The notes below the pieces were generated by a model. It made no database searches. It saw only the letters and a program-made list of their open reading frames with translations, and had not been told where the DNA came from. This document shows positions 25,195 through 33,547 of a stretch of DNA of 64,000 nt, piece after piece. The stretch is from Caulobacter sp. Root1455 (GTDB lineage Bacteria; Pseudomonadota; Alphaproteobacteria; Caulobacterales; Caulobacteraceae), in assembly GCF_001426905.1 (NCBI RefSeq), contig NZ_LMFQ01000022.1, positions 186,147 through 250,146 of the forward strand, read 5' to 3'. Within the stretch, counting starts at the first letter, position 1, and the number at the start of each line of letters is the position of its first letter. Position numbers and translations under genes: made by a program.

Positions 25195-25323
25195 TCCCTC
25201 CCCTGTGGGGGAGGCGGCCGAAGGCCGGCGGGGGAGTTCTAGGGTCGAAGGTCCGGGTTGTGGTCGTCCGCCGAACACGCCCCCTCCGTCGGCTTCGCCG
25301 ACACCTCCCCCACTGGGGGAGGC
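25195..25323. repeat. Inverted repeat pair, CCTCCCC...GGGGAGG family
   Basis: Left copy CCCTGTGGGGGAGGCGGCCG and right copy CGACACCTCCCCCACTGGGG. Same family as 14256 and 28813. It separates convergent genes. Confidence 0.7.
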
Positions 25324-25341
25324 CTAAGGTGGGCGGGCGCG

Positions 25342-25575
25342 CTAGCCCCGCCGCTGCGACTTCTTCCATTCCTTGAACTCGCGCTTTTCGCGGTCCTTCT
25401 TGCTCTCGCCGGGGATCAACGCCTTGCCGGTGGCGACCACGACCTTGCCGGTGGTTCCGACCACGGCTCCGGTCGCGCCGACCACGGCGCCGCCGGCGGC
25501 GACGGCCAGGCAGCCCTGGCTCGTGAACGCGACGGCCAGCAGGGCCAGGGCGAGAGGAAGACGACGCGCGGACAT
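25342..25575 (-). CDS. Small lipoprotein-like protein
   Basis: 77 residues. A signal sequence LPLALALLAVAFTSQGC ends at a Cys (about residue 20) in a weak lipobox. A Gly/Val/Thr repeat region follows (AVVGATGAVVGTTGKVVVATGK), then a very basic C-terminus (KKDREKREFKEWKK). This matches the small NF038104-type lipoproteins, as I recall them. It is probably anchored in the outer membrane. An upstream in-frame start at 25587 would add four residues. Confidence 0.6.
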   Translation of the reverse strand: MSARRLPLALALLAVAFTSQGCLAVAAGGAVVGATGAVVGTTGKVVVATGKALIPGESKKDREKREFKEWKKSQRRG

Positions 25576-25745
25576 GGGCGGGCTCACTGCGGTTGGAGCC
25601 AGTGTTCTAGCCCAGGGTGCGTTAAGGATCTCCGCGTCCGATGGCCGCTGTATGGCGCCGAAGGATCGCCGATGGCCAGTCCATCGAAAACGGATATCAC
25701 TAGCTGCGCCGTGGAAGGGCGCGGGGCCGCGGAGACGGGGACAAT

Positions 25746-26420
25746 ATGCGGGCGCTGGTTTTGACGATCGTCGTGCTGGGATGTCTCATCGGCTCGCCCA
25801 GTTCGGCGCGAGATGTCCGCGGGCGCCCCAATCCGCTCTACCAGCCGACCGGTTCGCGGCAGGAGCACGCCCTGAACCACGCCCGCGTCCTGATGGCGCG
25901 GCGAGACTATCCGGGGGCGATCGCGGCTTTCGACGAGGTGATCGCCCTTCAGCCGCAATTCGCCGCGGCGCTCGCCGAACGCGCCTTCGCGCGCGAGGCC
26001 GCCGGCGATCTGGCCGGCGCGCAGCAGGACCACGACGCCGTCCTGCGCCTGACGCCCGATCGCGCCAACGCCTGGAGTCACGCGGGGTGGATCCGCGCCT
26101 TGCGGGGCGTGGACCTGGATCAGGCCTTGACCTATTGCGACAAGGCGGTGGACCTGAACACGGCCATCGGTGACGTGAACATCGATCCCCTCGACTCGCG
26201 GGGCTTCGTCCACTTCCGGCGCGGCGAGCTCGGTCTGGCGCTGGCCGATTACGACGCGGCCCTGCGCCTGTTTCCCCGCTCGGCCTCGACGCTCTACATG
26301 CGTGGCCTGGTGAAGCAGCGGGCCGGCGATCCGGCGGCCGGCGCGGCCGATATCAAGCGGGCTCTGAAGATCAATCCGCGCATCGCCGATCTCTGGAAAC
26401 GGCGCGGCGTCGAAGCCTAG
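25746..26420 (+). CDS. Secreted tetratricopeptide-repeat protein
   Basis: 224 residues. A signal peptide (VLTIVVLGCLIGSPSSA) is followed by about four TPR units from residue 45: ARRDYPGAIAAFDEVIALQP, EAAGDLAGAQQDHDAVLRL, ALTYCDKAVDLN and RRGELGLALADYDAALRLFP. It probably acts as a periplasmic scaffold. It is convergent with the receiver gene. The partner is not evident. Confidence 0.8.
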   Translation: MRALVLTIVVLGCLIGSPSSARDVRGRPNPLYQPTGSRQEHALNHARVLMARRDYPGAIAAFDEVIALQPQFAAALAERAFAREAAGDLAGAQQDHDAVLRLTPDRANAWSHAGWIRALRGVDLDQALTYCDKAVDLNTAIGDVNIDPLDSRGFVHFRRGELGLALADYDAALRLFPRSASTLYMRGLVKQRAGDPAAGAADIKRALKINPRIADLWKRRGVEA

Positions 26421-26438
26421 GCCGTTTTCGCGCACCGC

Positions 26439-26945
26439 TCAGTACTGCAGCTCCACCACGCCCGGGTCTCCCTGGCGGCGCCAGGGGCCGATGAAGGCCG
26501 GGTCCTGGCGGCGGCGGCGGTCGGGGCCGAAATAGTCCTGGCAGCGAATGAACTGGCGGGGGTGCTCGATCAGCAGGTTGATGCGGTGGATCACGCCGCG
26601 CGCCGTCACCGGCTTGGCCAGGAACTCGTTGACCCCGGCGTCGCGCGCCTCGGCCACCCGCCGCATCGTGGAGTGGCCGGTGATCATGATGACCGGGGTG
26701 AACGGGCCGGGGCTGTCGGGCGAATTGCGCAGGAGGTTGACGAAGTCGATGCCGTCCAGCGGACCCATGGTCAGGTCGGTCATGACCAAGTCCATCTGGG
26801 TTTCGCGCATCATCTGCAGCGCCTCGGCGCCGTCCATCGCCTCGAAAATCTGCCGTACGCCCAGAGCTCGCAGGATCTCGGTCAGCAACATGCGCATGTG
26901 CTGATTGTCGTCGACTAACAGAATCTTCAGCAGATCGAAGCGCAC
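26439..26945 (-). CDS. Receiver-domain response regulator with short C-terminal extension
   Basis: 168 residues. The receiver occupies residues 6-128: ILLVDDNQHMRMLLTEI, DLVMTDLTMGPLDG with the phosphorylated Asp, VIMITGHST and FLAKPVTA. The extension CQDYFGPDRRRRQDPAF is a basic YxGPDRRR tag that I have seen in alphaproteobacterial signalling proteins. There is no DNA-binding output domain. The GTG start at 26945 is the first codon before KILLVDD. It is divergent from the small gene at 27261, and no cognate kinase is adjacent. Confidence 0.8.
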   Translation of the reverse strand: MRFDLLKILLVDDNQHMRMLLTEILRALGVRQIFEAMDGAEALQMMRETQMDLVMTDLTMGPLDGIDFVNLLRNSPDSPGPFTPVIMITGHSTMRRVAEARDAGVNEFLAKPVTARGVIHRINLLIEHPRQFIRCQDYFGPDRRRRQDPAFIGPWRRQGDPGVVELQY

Positions 26946-27260
26946 GCGCCCCCGGCTCGCTCAGAGGACTCGCCATTTGACGCGTCGCTCAAGATCAAAC
27001 GTTACGAGACGGTAATAATCGGTCAATCGGAAATTCACCCGAGACCTCGGTGTTTCTCGTCTTATGTCGAATTTCGACATAACCAGCCGTTTTCGGATTT
27101 GGCCGGGCCCGCGCAATTATGGCGAGTTTTGGCCCGCGTCTTCTTGGCGGATATTCAGATTATTCTTAATTCAGTGGCGGTTGATTACCTTTTGTCAACG
27201 AAAAAATAGGAACGAGTCGCAAGGTCCGAGAGTTGTTTGGCCGAAGGGATATGATTCCAC
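26946..27260. other. AT-rich intergenic region
   Basis: About 315 bp without a gene, well below the local GC content (for example TATTCAGATTATTCTTAATT near 27151). It contains the 21-bp palindrome described separately and probably the promoters of both divergent genes. Confidence 0.6.
27062..27082. promoter_or_regulatory. Perfect palindrome TTATGTCGAA-T-TTCGACATAA
   Basis: Ten-base perfect arms around one base. This is too AT-rich for a repeat of this genome and too short-looped for a terminator, so a protein-binding operator is most likely. The regulator is unknown. Confidence 0.6.
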
Positions 27261-27473
27261 ATGGCCTCCCGCGACGAACTCATCAAACGCGAAGCTCTGG
27301 AGCTCTGGCGCCAGACGCACGACGCACCCCCGCCGGAGGTCAGCGGCGGGGAGTTGCTTGAGATCATTTGTCGAGATCTTGATGTTCGCGGCTACGACCG
27401 CGTCCAGTCGGCCTTCCTGCGCCCCACGATGATCCTGCGCCCCGAGGAATGGCCGGAGGCGCGCAAGGCGTAG
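27261..27473 (+). CDS. Small hypothetical protein, 70 residues
   Basis: A soluble, acidic and helical product starting ASRDELIKREALELWRQTHD and ending PEEWPEARKA. A GAAGGG Shine-Dalgarno lies about 12 bases before the ATG. It has no signal peptide or known motif, and I do not recognise a family. It is probably a real gene because its codon use matches the neighbours and it follows a well-defined AT-rich promoter zone. Confidence 0.5.
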   Translation: MASRDELIKREALELWRQTHDAPPPEVSGGELLEIICRDLDVRGYDRVQSAFLRPTMILRPEEWPEARKA

Positions 27474-27497
27474 TCGCCCGCCATTCCAATTTCAGCC

Positions 27498-27623
27498 GTC
27501 ATCCCGGGCCTTGTGCCCGGGACCCCTGGTTCAGCTGACGGTGAAGCGCATTGGCGCGCCAGCGCGCCACACCCCTGCCCTTGCGGCGGACAGAGGGGTC
27601 CCGGGCACGAGGCCCGGGATGAC
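27498..27623. repeat. Inverted pair of GTCATCCCGGGCC repeat
   Basis: GTCATCCCGGGCCTTGTGCC at the left and its complement at the right. It is related to the pairs at 46447 and 51136, which carry GTCATCCCGGAC. Confidence 0.8.
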
Positions 27624-27633
27624 GAGCTCTAAA

Positions 27634-28758
27634 TCAAACCCTTTGGCCTTGGCCGCCCGGCGCGAACGCGCCGCCGCCCGTCTGGGCGCGGTGGCGCAGG
27701 AAGGCGTCGGCCAGCACGCAGGCGGTCATCGCCTCGACCACCGGCACGCCGCGGATGCCCACGCACGGGTCGTGACGGCCCTTGGTGCGCAGGTCGATCT
27801 CCTCCCCCGCCTCGTTGACGCTCTGGCGGAGCGTCAGGATCGAGGAGGTCGGCTTGAAGGCCACGCGGGCCACCACCGGCTGGCCCGTCGACAGTCCGCC
27901 CAGCACGCCGCCGGCGTGGTTGCTCAGGAACACCGGACCATCCTCGCCCATCCGCATCTGGTCGGCGTTGTCCTCGCCCGACAGGGCGGCGCTGGCGAAG
28001 CCCTCGCCGATCTCCACGCCCTTGGCGGCGTTGATCGACATCAGGGCCGAGGCCAGCTCGGCGTCCAGCTTGCCGTACAGCGGCGCGCCCCAGCCGGCCG
28101 GCACGCCGGCCGCCTCGACCTCGACGACGGCCCCGGTCGAGGAGCCGGCCTTGCGGACCGTCTCCAGATGCTCTTCCCAGACCGGAATGATCGCCGCGTC
28201 GGGCGACCAGTAGGGGTTCTCGTTGATCTGGTCCCAGTCCCAGTTCGCGCGGTCGATGACGTGCGGGCCGATCTGCACCAGGGCCGCGCGCACCGTGACG
28301 CCGGGGATCACCAGCCGGGCGATCGCGCCGGCCGCCACCCGCGCGGCGGTCTCGCGCGCCGAGCTGCGCCCGCCGCCGCGATAGTCGCGCACGCCGTACT
28401 TGGCGAAATAGGGATAGTCGGCGTGGCCGGGCCGAAAGGCCTGGGCGATCTCGCCATAGTCCTTGGAGCGCTGGTCGGTGTTGTCGATCATCAGGCTGAT
28501 CGGCGTACCGGTCGTGCGCTGGCCGTCGCTGCGCTCGTCCTCGAACACCCCCGACAGGATGCGCACGGCGTCCGGCTCCTGGCGCTGGGTGACGAACTTG
28601 CCCTGGCCGGGACGGCGCTTGTCGAGGAAGGCCTGGATCTGCTCGGCGGTGATGGCGATCCCGGGCGGAACGCCGTCGACCACGCAGCCCAGGGCCGGGC
28701 CGTGGCTTTCGCCCCAGGTGGTGACGCGGAACAGGTGGCCGAAGGTGTTGTGCGACAT
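27634..28758 (-). CDS. aroC: Chorismate synthase
   Basis: Makes chorismate from 5-enolpyruvylshikimate-3-phosphate with reduced FMN, the last shikimate step. The 374-residue product begins [20 protein letters not shown], carrying signature 1. [14 protein letters not shown] is signature 2, and KPTSSI with [15 protein letters not shown] [15 protein letters not shown] forms signature 3. Length fits. The ATG at 28758 matches the universally conserved N-terminus; upstream in-frame codons were discarded. Confidence 0.96.
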   Translation of the reverse strand: MSHNTFGHLFRVTTWGESHGPALGCVVDGVPPGIAITAEQIQAFLDKRRPGQGKFVTQRQEPDAVRILSGVFEDERSDGQRTTGTPISLMIDNTDQRSKDYGEIAQAFRPGHADYPYFAKYGVRDYRGGGRSSARETAARVAAGAIARLVIPGVTVRAALVQIGPHVIDRANWDWDQINENPYWSPDAAIIPVWEEHLETVRKAGSSTGAVVEVEAAGVPAGWGAPLYGKLDAELASALMSINAAKGVEIGEGFASAALSGEDNADQMRMGEDGPVFLSNHAGGVLGGLSTGQPVVARVAFKPTSSILTLRQSVNEAGEEIDLRTKGRHDPCVGIRGVPVVEAMTACVLADAFLRHRAQTGGGAFAPGGQGQRV

Positions 28759-28812
28759 GGGGGCGGTGTAGCGGAAAGCGTGCAGGGGGGCAAAGGTCGG
28801 GGCGGCGATCAC

Positions 28813-28930
28813 TTGCCCCCTACGGACCGCTTCGCGGTCGTCTTCCCCCAGAGGGGGAAGAGGAGTCGCGCTTTCGTCCTCCGCCCCCTATGGGGGCGGA
28901 CAGACCGCGAAGCGGTCAGGTGGGGGCAAG
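28813..28930. repeat. Inverted repeat pair, CTTGCCCCC(T)...GGGGGCAAG
   Basis: Ends read CTTGCCCCC and GGGGGCAAG, with GACCGCTTCGCGGTC inside each copy. It lies between aroC and the pectate lyase. Confidence 0.75.
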
Positions 28931-28941
28931 GGGGTGAGCCA

Positions 28942-30309
28942 CTAACCCCGCTTCTTCGCAGCGTCCGCCAGGTAGTCCTCCAGGTTCGTCCACCCATCCC
29001 CGTTGCGGTCCAGCGCCCCGTCGGCCTTCCCGGGATTGAAGCCGTGCGCCTTCTCCCAGGCGTCCGGCATCCCGTCCCCGTCCGTATCGACCGCCGCGGC
29101 CCCCGCCGGCAGCATGGGCCACCCGCCCACCTGGGCCTGGCTGTCGATCTGCCTGCCGGTCTTGTCGCGCACGCCGGCCACCACGCGGGCGTCGACGCTG
29201 TCGCGGAACACCGAAGCCCCGGCGTCCTTCAGCACCCGCTCATAGGCGCTGGCCGCCGGATCGGCCGCCACCGGCGCGACGTCGATCGGCCCCGCCTGGC
29301 GCCAGCCCGGGGCCTGCAGCCCGCTGACCAGGCTCCAGGGATCCTCGGGCACGACGCCGTTCATGCTGTTGCCGGCGAACCAGGCCTTGGCCAGGCTGTT
29401 GCTTTCGTTGAAGGCGATGGGCTTTTCGCTGTCGGGCCCCATCACATAGGCGTTGTCGATGAAGCTGTAGGCCGCCAGGGCCGCCTTGTCGGCGTCGTAG
29501 CCGGCATGGCCCTTGCCCCAGTTGTAGAAGACGTTGGAGCGGAACTCGAAGAACGCCCCGACCGGGTCCTTGTCCGGCCCGTCGTAATTGCCCGGGCGCG
29601 GCATGCGGGCCAGGTGGTTGGCCCACAGATTGTGGTGGAAGCTGATCTTCGAGCCGCCACCGCCGCGGATCAGGCTGCCGTAGCCGTGGTCGCCTTTGGC
29701 GTGGATCGAGTGGCGCAGGCTCTCGGCGATGATCGACCATTGCACCGTGAGGTCATAAAAGCCCTGGCCTGGATCGTCGTAGCGGGCGCTGGCCGACAGG
29801 GTCTCGTCCACCGACCAGCTGGCCGAGACGTGGTCGAGGATGATCCGCCGGCCCGAATTGATCCAGATCGCGTCGCCCTCGGTCTTGCTCTCGTCGCCCA
29901 GGCGCGAGCGGATGAAGCGGATCACCACGTCGTCGGCGGCCACCACCAGGGTATGGTCGCGCAGGGTGATCCCGCCGCCCGGGGCGGTCTGGCCGGCGAT
30001 GGTGATCTGGCCGTTGGCGATCTTCAGCTCGCTCTTCAGCGGGATCGTGCCGGCGACCTCGAAGACGATCGTGCGCGGACCCTTGGCCTCGATCGCGGCG
30101 CGCAGACTGCCGGGGCCGGAGTCCTCGAGGTTGGTGACCTTGATCACCGCCCCGCCGCGGCCGCCGACCGACAGCCTTCCAGCGCCCTCGGCGCCGGGAA
30201 AGGCCGTGACCTCGCGCGGCGCGGCCTGGGCCGCGATGGGGACCGCGATGGGGGCCGCGATCGGGGCGGCGGTCAGGGCCAGGGCGGCGGCCAGAGCGGT
30301 GCGGATCAT
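28942..30309 (-). CDS. Secreted pectate lyase (PL1-like) with C-terminal calcium-binding segment
   Basis: 455 residues. A signal peptide with an unusual repeated AAPIAAPIAVPIAAQA ends near residue 29. The right-handed parallel beta-helix follows, with VTNLEDSGPGSLRAAIE, IILDHVSASWSVDE (the Asp-His pectate lyase motif), and ISFHHNLWANHLARMPR with the basic catalytic region. Residues about 405-440 hold DTDGDGMPDAWE and DRNGDGWTNLEDY, which are calcium-binding EF/dockerin-like loops. It would cleave plant pectate by beta-elimination outside the cell. A LacI-type half-conserved operator lies in its promoter region. Confidence 0.85.
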   Translation of the reverse strand: MIRTALAAALALTAAPIAAPIAVPIAAQAAPREVTAFPGAEGAGRLSVGGRGGAVIKVTNLEDSGPGSLRAAIEAKGPRTIVFEVAGTIPLKSELKIANGQITIAGQTAPGGGITLRDHTLVVAADDVVIRFIRSRLGDESKTEGDAIWINSGRRIILDHVSASWSVDETLSASARYDDPGQGFYDLTVQWSIIAESLRHSIHAKGDHGYGSLIRGGGGSKISFHHNLWANHLARMPRPGNYDGPDKDPVGAFFEFRSNVFYNWGKGHAGYDADKAALAAYSFIDNAYVMGPDSEKPIAFNESNSLAKAWFAGNSMNGVVPEDPWSLVSGLQAPGWRQAGPIDVAPVAADPAASAYERVLKDAGASVFRDSVDARVVAGVRDKTGRQIDSQAQVGGWPMLPAGAAAVDTDGDGMPDAWEKAHGFNPGKADGALDRNGDGWTNLEDYLADAAKKRG

Positions 30310-30618
30310 CTGCGGTTTCCCCCATATTTCCGCGCACCATCCCCCGTCCCCGAATTCCTGTCCACCGGTGTCATTGGCTCACGGCAAGGCTTTACCGCGA
30401 CGAAACATTGACAACGCTGTCGAGTATTGATGATTAATGAGGCAAAGATTGCCGCGAAACTGCACATATCCCCAGGCGTCATGCCGCGAAACACGCGAAA
30501 AGACGCGGCGAATTGTCCAACCCCCATCCCTGAAAGCTGACGCGGGTGTCATCCTCGCTTGTCTGGCGAGTGATTCGGCTATTCCGGGTCCCGCCGCCGG
30601 TTTCGGGGGAAACCTTTC
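30310..30618. other. Intergenic region between pectate lyase and the MCP-like gene
   Basis: No gene. It contains the LacI-type site at 30409, an AT-rich patch GTATTGATGATTAATG just right of it, and a GCCGCGAAAC sequence repeated near 30450 and 30483. Confidence 0.5.
30409..30422. promoter_or_regulatory. LacI/GalR-type operator TGACAACGCTGTCG
   Basis: Twelve of 14 positions match the core of the perfect palindrome at 13775-13792 (TGACAACGTTGTCA). It is about 100 bp upstream of the pectate lyase start, so sugar-acid control of pectin degradation is a reasonable inference. Confidence 0.5.
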
Positions 30619-31731
30619 ATGGCAGACGAAAACGCCAGCCTCCGCCCAGAGCGAATCCTGGAGCTGAGCGAGCGCCTCAGCGCCGTCGCCGGCGAGAAGA
30701 TCGGCGAGATCGCCTACGTCAACCGCTCGGCCAAGATGCTGGCCATCAACGCCCTGATCGTCGCCGCCCGGGCCGGCGAGGCGGGGCGCGGCTTCGCGAT
30801 CGTCGCCGAGGAGTTCAAGACCATCTCCACCCAGATCGACGTGGTGGCCGCCGCCCTGGAGAGCCAGGTGCGCGCCGACCTCGACGAACTGACCAAGATC
30901 GGCGGGGCGATCCTGGGCCACCTGCGCGGCCAGCGCCTGGTCGACCTGGCCCTGAACGCCATCGAGATCATCGACCGCAACCTCTATGAGCGCACCTGCG
31001 ACGTGCGCTGGTGGGCTACCGACAGCGCCGTGGTCGACTGCGTCGCCGCCCCCTCGCGCGAGGCGTCCACCTACGCCAGCCAGCGGCTGAAGGTGATCCT
31101 CGACGCCTACACCGTCTATCTCGACCTGTGGATCGCCGACACCAGCGGCCGGGTGATCGCCAGCGGCCGGCCCGACAAGTATCCGGGCGCCAGGACCGCC
31201 TCGGTGGCCGAGACCGACTGGTTCAGGAAGGCGATGCGCACCCGGTCGGGCGACGACTTCGCCGTCTGCGACATCGAACGGGTCAAGGCCCTGAACGACG
31301 CCCCGGTCGCCACCTACGCCACGGCTATTCGCGCGGGCGGCCAGGCCAACGGCAAGGTGCTGGGCGTGCTGGGCGTCCATTTCGACTGGAGGCCCCAGGC
31401 CCAGGCTGTGGTCGACGGCGTGCGCTTGACCGACGAGGAAAAGGCCCGCTCGCGCGTGCTGCTGCTGGACCAGAACCACCGCGTGCTGGCCAGCTCGGAC
31501 GGCAAGGGCGTGCTGGAGGAGACCTTCAAGCTCGACACCACCAGCGGCGACATGGGCAGCTACGCCGAGGGCGCCCGCACCATCGGCTACGCCCTGACCC
31601 CGGGCTATGAGACCTACGGGGGCATGGGCTGGTACGGCTGCCTGGTCCAGACCTCGGAGGAGCAGAAGCCGGCGGCGACCTTTCGCCCCGCGGTGACGAC
31701 GGCGCCGGTCGCCAAGCTCAGCGCCGCCTGA
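30619..31731 (+). CDS. Soluble protein with MCP signalling-tip segment and Cache-like domain
   Basis: 370 residues with no signal peptide or membrane helix. Residues about 30-75 match the chemoreceptor tip: AINALIVAARAGEAGRGFAI, then VAEEFKTIS, with only one hairpin and no methylation helices. A linker helix follows (VRADLDELTKIGGAIL). Residues about 110-335 look like a dCache/PDC sensor: WATDSAVVDCVA, LWIADTSGRVIASG, WFRKAMRTRSGDDF and LGVLGVHFDW. This reverses the normal order (sensor first, tip last). It may bind CheW/CheA as a cytosolic sensor, or use the hairpin only for dimerisation. Confidence 0.65.
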   Translation: MADENASLRPERILELSERLSAVAGEKIGEIAYVNRSAKMLAINALIVAARAGEAGRGFAIVAEEFKTISTQIDVVAAALESQVRADLDELTKIGGAILGHLRGQRLVDLALNAIEIIDRNLYERTCDVRWWATDSAVVDCVAAPSREASTYASQRLKVILDAYTVYLDLWIADTSGRVIASGRPDKYPGARTASVAETDWFRKAMRTRSGDDFAVCDIERVKALNDAPVATYATAIRAGGQANGKVLGVLGVHFDWRPQAQAVVDGVRLTDEEKARSRVLLLDQNHRVLASSDGKGVLEETFKLDTTSGDMGSYAEGARTIGYALTPGYETYGGMGWYGCLVQTSEEQKPAATFRPAVTTAPVAKLSAA

Positions 31732-31735
31732 TCAA

Positions 31736-31895
31736 GCCCTCTCCCCTCGCGGACGAAGGCGGGGGGCGGTGAAGGATTACGCCCTCACCGAGTTTCTCGC
31801 CAACGCCCTACCGGCACGCCGTCGGGCGCCTTCACCCCTCACCCTCCCAAGCTTCGCTTGGGCCCCTCCCTCTCCCCTCCGGGAGAGGGTTTCAT
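31736..31895. repeat. CCCTCTCCC/GGGAGAGGG repeat cluster
   Basis: Several short palindromes of the CCCTCTCCC family, including CCCTCTCCCCTC near 31736 and a CCAAGCTTCGCTTGG hairpin near 31848, ending with CTCCGGGAGAGGGTTTC. They fill the gap between convergent genes and may act as terminators. Confidence 0.6.
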
Positions 31896-31898
31896 GCC

Positions 31899-33317
31899 CT
31901 ACGGCGCGCTCGCCACCGCCCACGAGAAGTCGGTGTGGGTCGACTGGGTGTTGAAGTAGGTCGGGTCGGTGAAGAAGACGATCGGCTTGTTGTAGTTGGC
32001 CGGATAGTTCGGGTTGGGACCGACCAGGGCGACGCCGTGACAGCTCACGCAGTTGGAGGTCACGCCGGCCGGGATGCCGGGCGAGGTCTCCAGATAGGGG
32101 TTGAAGCAGACCTGCATGGTCGAGCCGCCAGGGGTCGTCGTCTGGTCGTAGGCCGTGCAGCTGGCGTAGTTGTTCCACGGCCCGCCCAGCGCGCCGGGCT
32201 GGCCCTGCTTGCTGCCCGGGAAGTTGTTGGGCGTATCGGCCCCGGGCTGCCACCAGTAGGTCTGCCAGGTCCAGAACGGGATTTCCTTGGTGTTGACGTG
32301 CATGGCCAGCAGCACGCTGTAGTCGCCGGCCGCCGCGGCGGCGGGGCCGGAGACGCCGGTGGCGGCGTTGAAGTTCTGGGCCTCGGCGGCGTTCAACTGC
32401 GCGGCGTAGAAGGTGCTCAGCGGCGCCCACAGGAAGGTCTTGCAGGCGAGCCCCTGGGCCTGGACGCTGACGGCGCCGGCGTTGATCTCGGCCGAGGTGG
32501 CGGGGCGTACCGCTCCCGTCGCGCCCGGCTGGATCAGCACGCAGGTCGTCCAGGTGTCGGGCGTGGGATTGCCGGCGTTGGTCGAGGCCGACGGACCCTG
32601 CCACAACGGCTGGGCGGTCAGGCCGTTGGCCTTGACCAGCCCGAACACCGGCTTGGTCTCGATGGCGCGGATCGGGAACTCGTTGATGGCCCGGTTCTGG
32701 GGCGTGGTTCCTGTCGGCCAGGCGGCGTTCAGCTTGGTCAGGCTGGCGCCGCTGGCGTAGGAATAGGTCCCGCCGCCGGGACCGGCCTGCGGGCCGCCGA
32801 TGAATGTCGCGGCCGGCGGATCGTACTTGCTGTCGACCGCGAGCGGGAAGTTGTCGGCGGCCGCCGTCGCCAGCGCCTTCAACCGGGCGTCCCGGGTGTG
32901 ATGGAACTGCGCCGGCTTGAAGAACTTGCGTCCGGGGCTCGGCTTGGCCTGCTCGGCGGTGAGCGACGCGTTCGTGGCCTGGGGTTGCGGGAAGACGACC
33001 GAGGTGTCCGCCCAGGTGTCCCAGATCGGCAGCTGCTGATTGTTGACGGACTGGCCCGACGGGGCGGTCATGGCCTGCCAGAGGCTCCAGGCGTGAGCCC
33101 GGATCGCCGCCGTGTCGCTGTTGGCGATCCAGCCGTTGATGGTCGCGGCGGGAACCGGGAAGCTGGGGCTGTCGGGCAGCGGAACCGGCGTCACCGCGCC
33201 CGCGGTCTCCAGGGTCGCGCCCTCCTTGCCGCCGGTCGCGGCTTTCTTGGATCCATCGCAGGCCCCAACGGCGAGGAGCAGCATGGCGCTCGCCGCGATC
33301 AAACCGATATTGCGCAT
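31899..33317 (-). CDS. Lipoprotein with a c-type haem motif
   Basis: 472 residues. A lipoprotein signal peptide ends LLLAVGAC (lipobox Cys about residue 20). The large middle part is Ala/Pro/Thr-rich without a fold I recognise; it contains many Trp residues (WTWQTYWWQPG). One CXXCH site, CVSCH at about residue 423, would bind a single haem in the periplasm. The sequence around it (GVTSNCVSCHGVALVG) resembles cytochrome c domains. The distal Met ligand is not obvious. The family is probably unclassified. Electron transfer is inferred only from the haem motif. Confidence 0.55.
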   Translation of the reverse strand: MRNIGLIAASAMLLLAVGACDGSKKAATGGKEGATLETAGAVTPVPLPDSPSFPVPAATINGWIANSDTAAIRAHAWSLWQAMTAPSGQSVNNQQLPIWDTWADTSVVFPQPQATNASLTAEQAKPSPGRKFFKPAQFHHTRDARLKALATAAADNFPLAVDSKYDPPAATFIGGPQAGPGGGTYSYASGASLTKLNAAWPTGTTPQNRAINEFPIRAIETKPVFGLVKANGLTAQPLWQGPSASTNAGNPTPDTWTTCVLIQPGATGAVRPATSAEINAGAVSVQAQGLACKTFLWAPLSTFYAAQLNAAEAQNFNAATGVSGPAAAAAGDYSVLLAMHVNTKEIPFWTWQTYWWQPGADTPNNFPGSKQGQPGALGGPWNNYASCTAYDQTTTPGGSTMQVCFNPYLETSPGIPAGVTSNCVSCHGVALVGPNPNYPANYNKPIVFFTDPTYFNTQSTHTDFSWAVASAP

Positions 33318-33547
33318 GTGCGCCTCCCCTGATCCGCGAACGCTCTGTCGGCGCTCGCGCGGGTAGTAACGACCGCGTCGCTGCAATCGTCAATAGCAAG
33401 TCACCTCAACGCTCGCATCGCGCGATTAGCGGAAAAATCGCACATGAACGGAATCTGTCGGACGCCCTGTCGGCGCCGTTCAGCTTCGCCTTGGCATGGT
33501 GCGTCTCACGGGGCCGACGGCTCCGGAGCATTCAAGGGACCAAGACC

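Noticed and set aside
27064..27432. A 122-codon plus-strand frame across the AT-rich island
   Set aside because: It begins inside the palindrome and then runs over the better supported gene at 27261 in a different frame.
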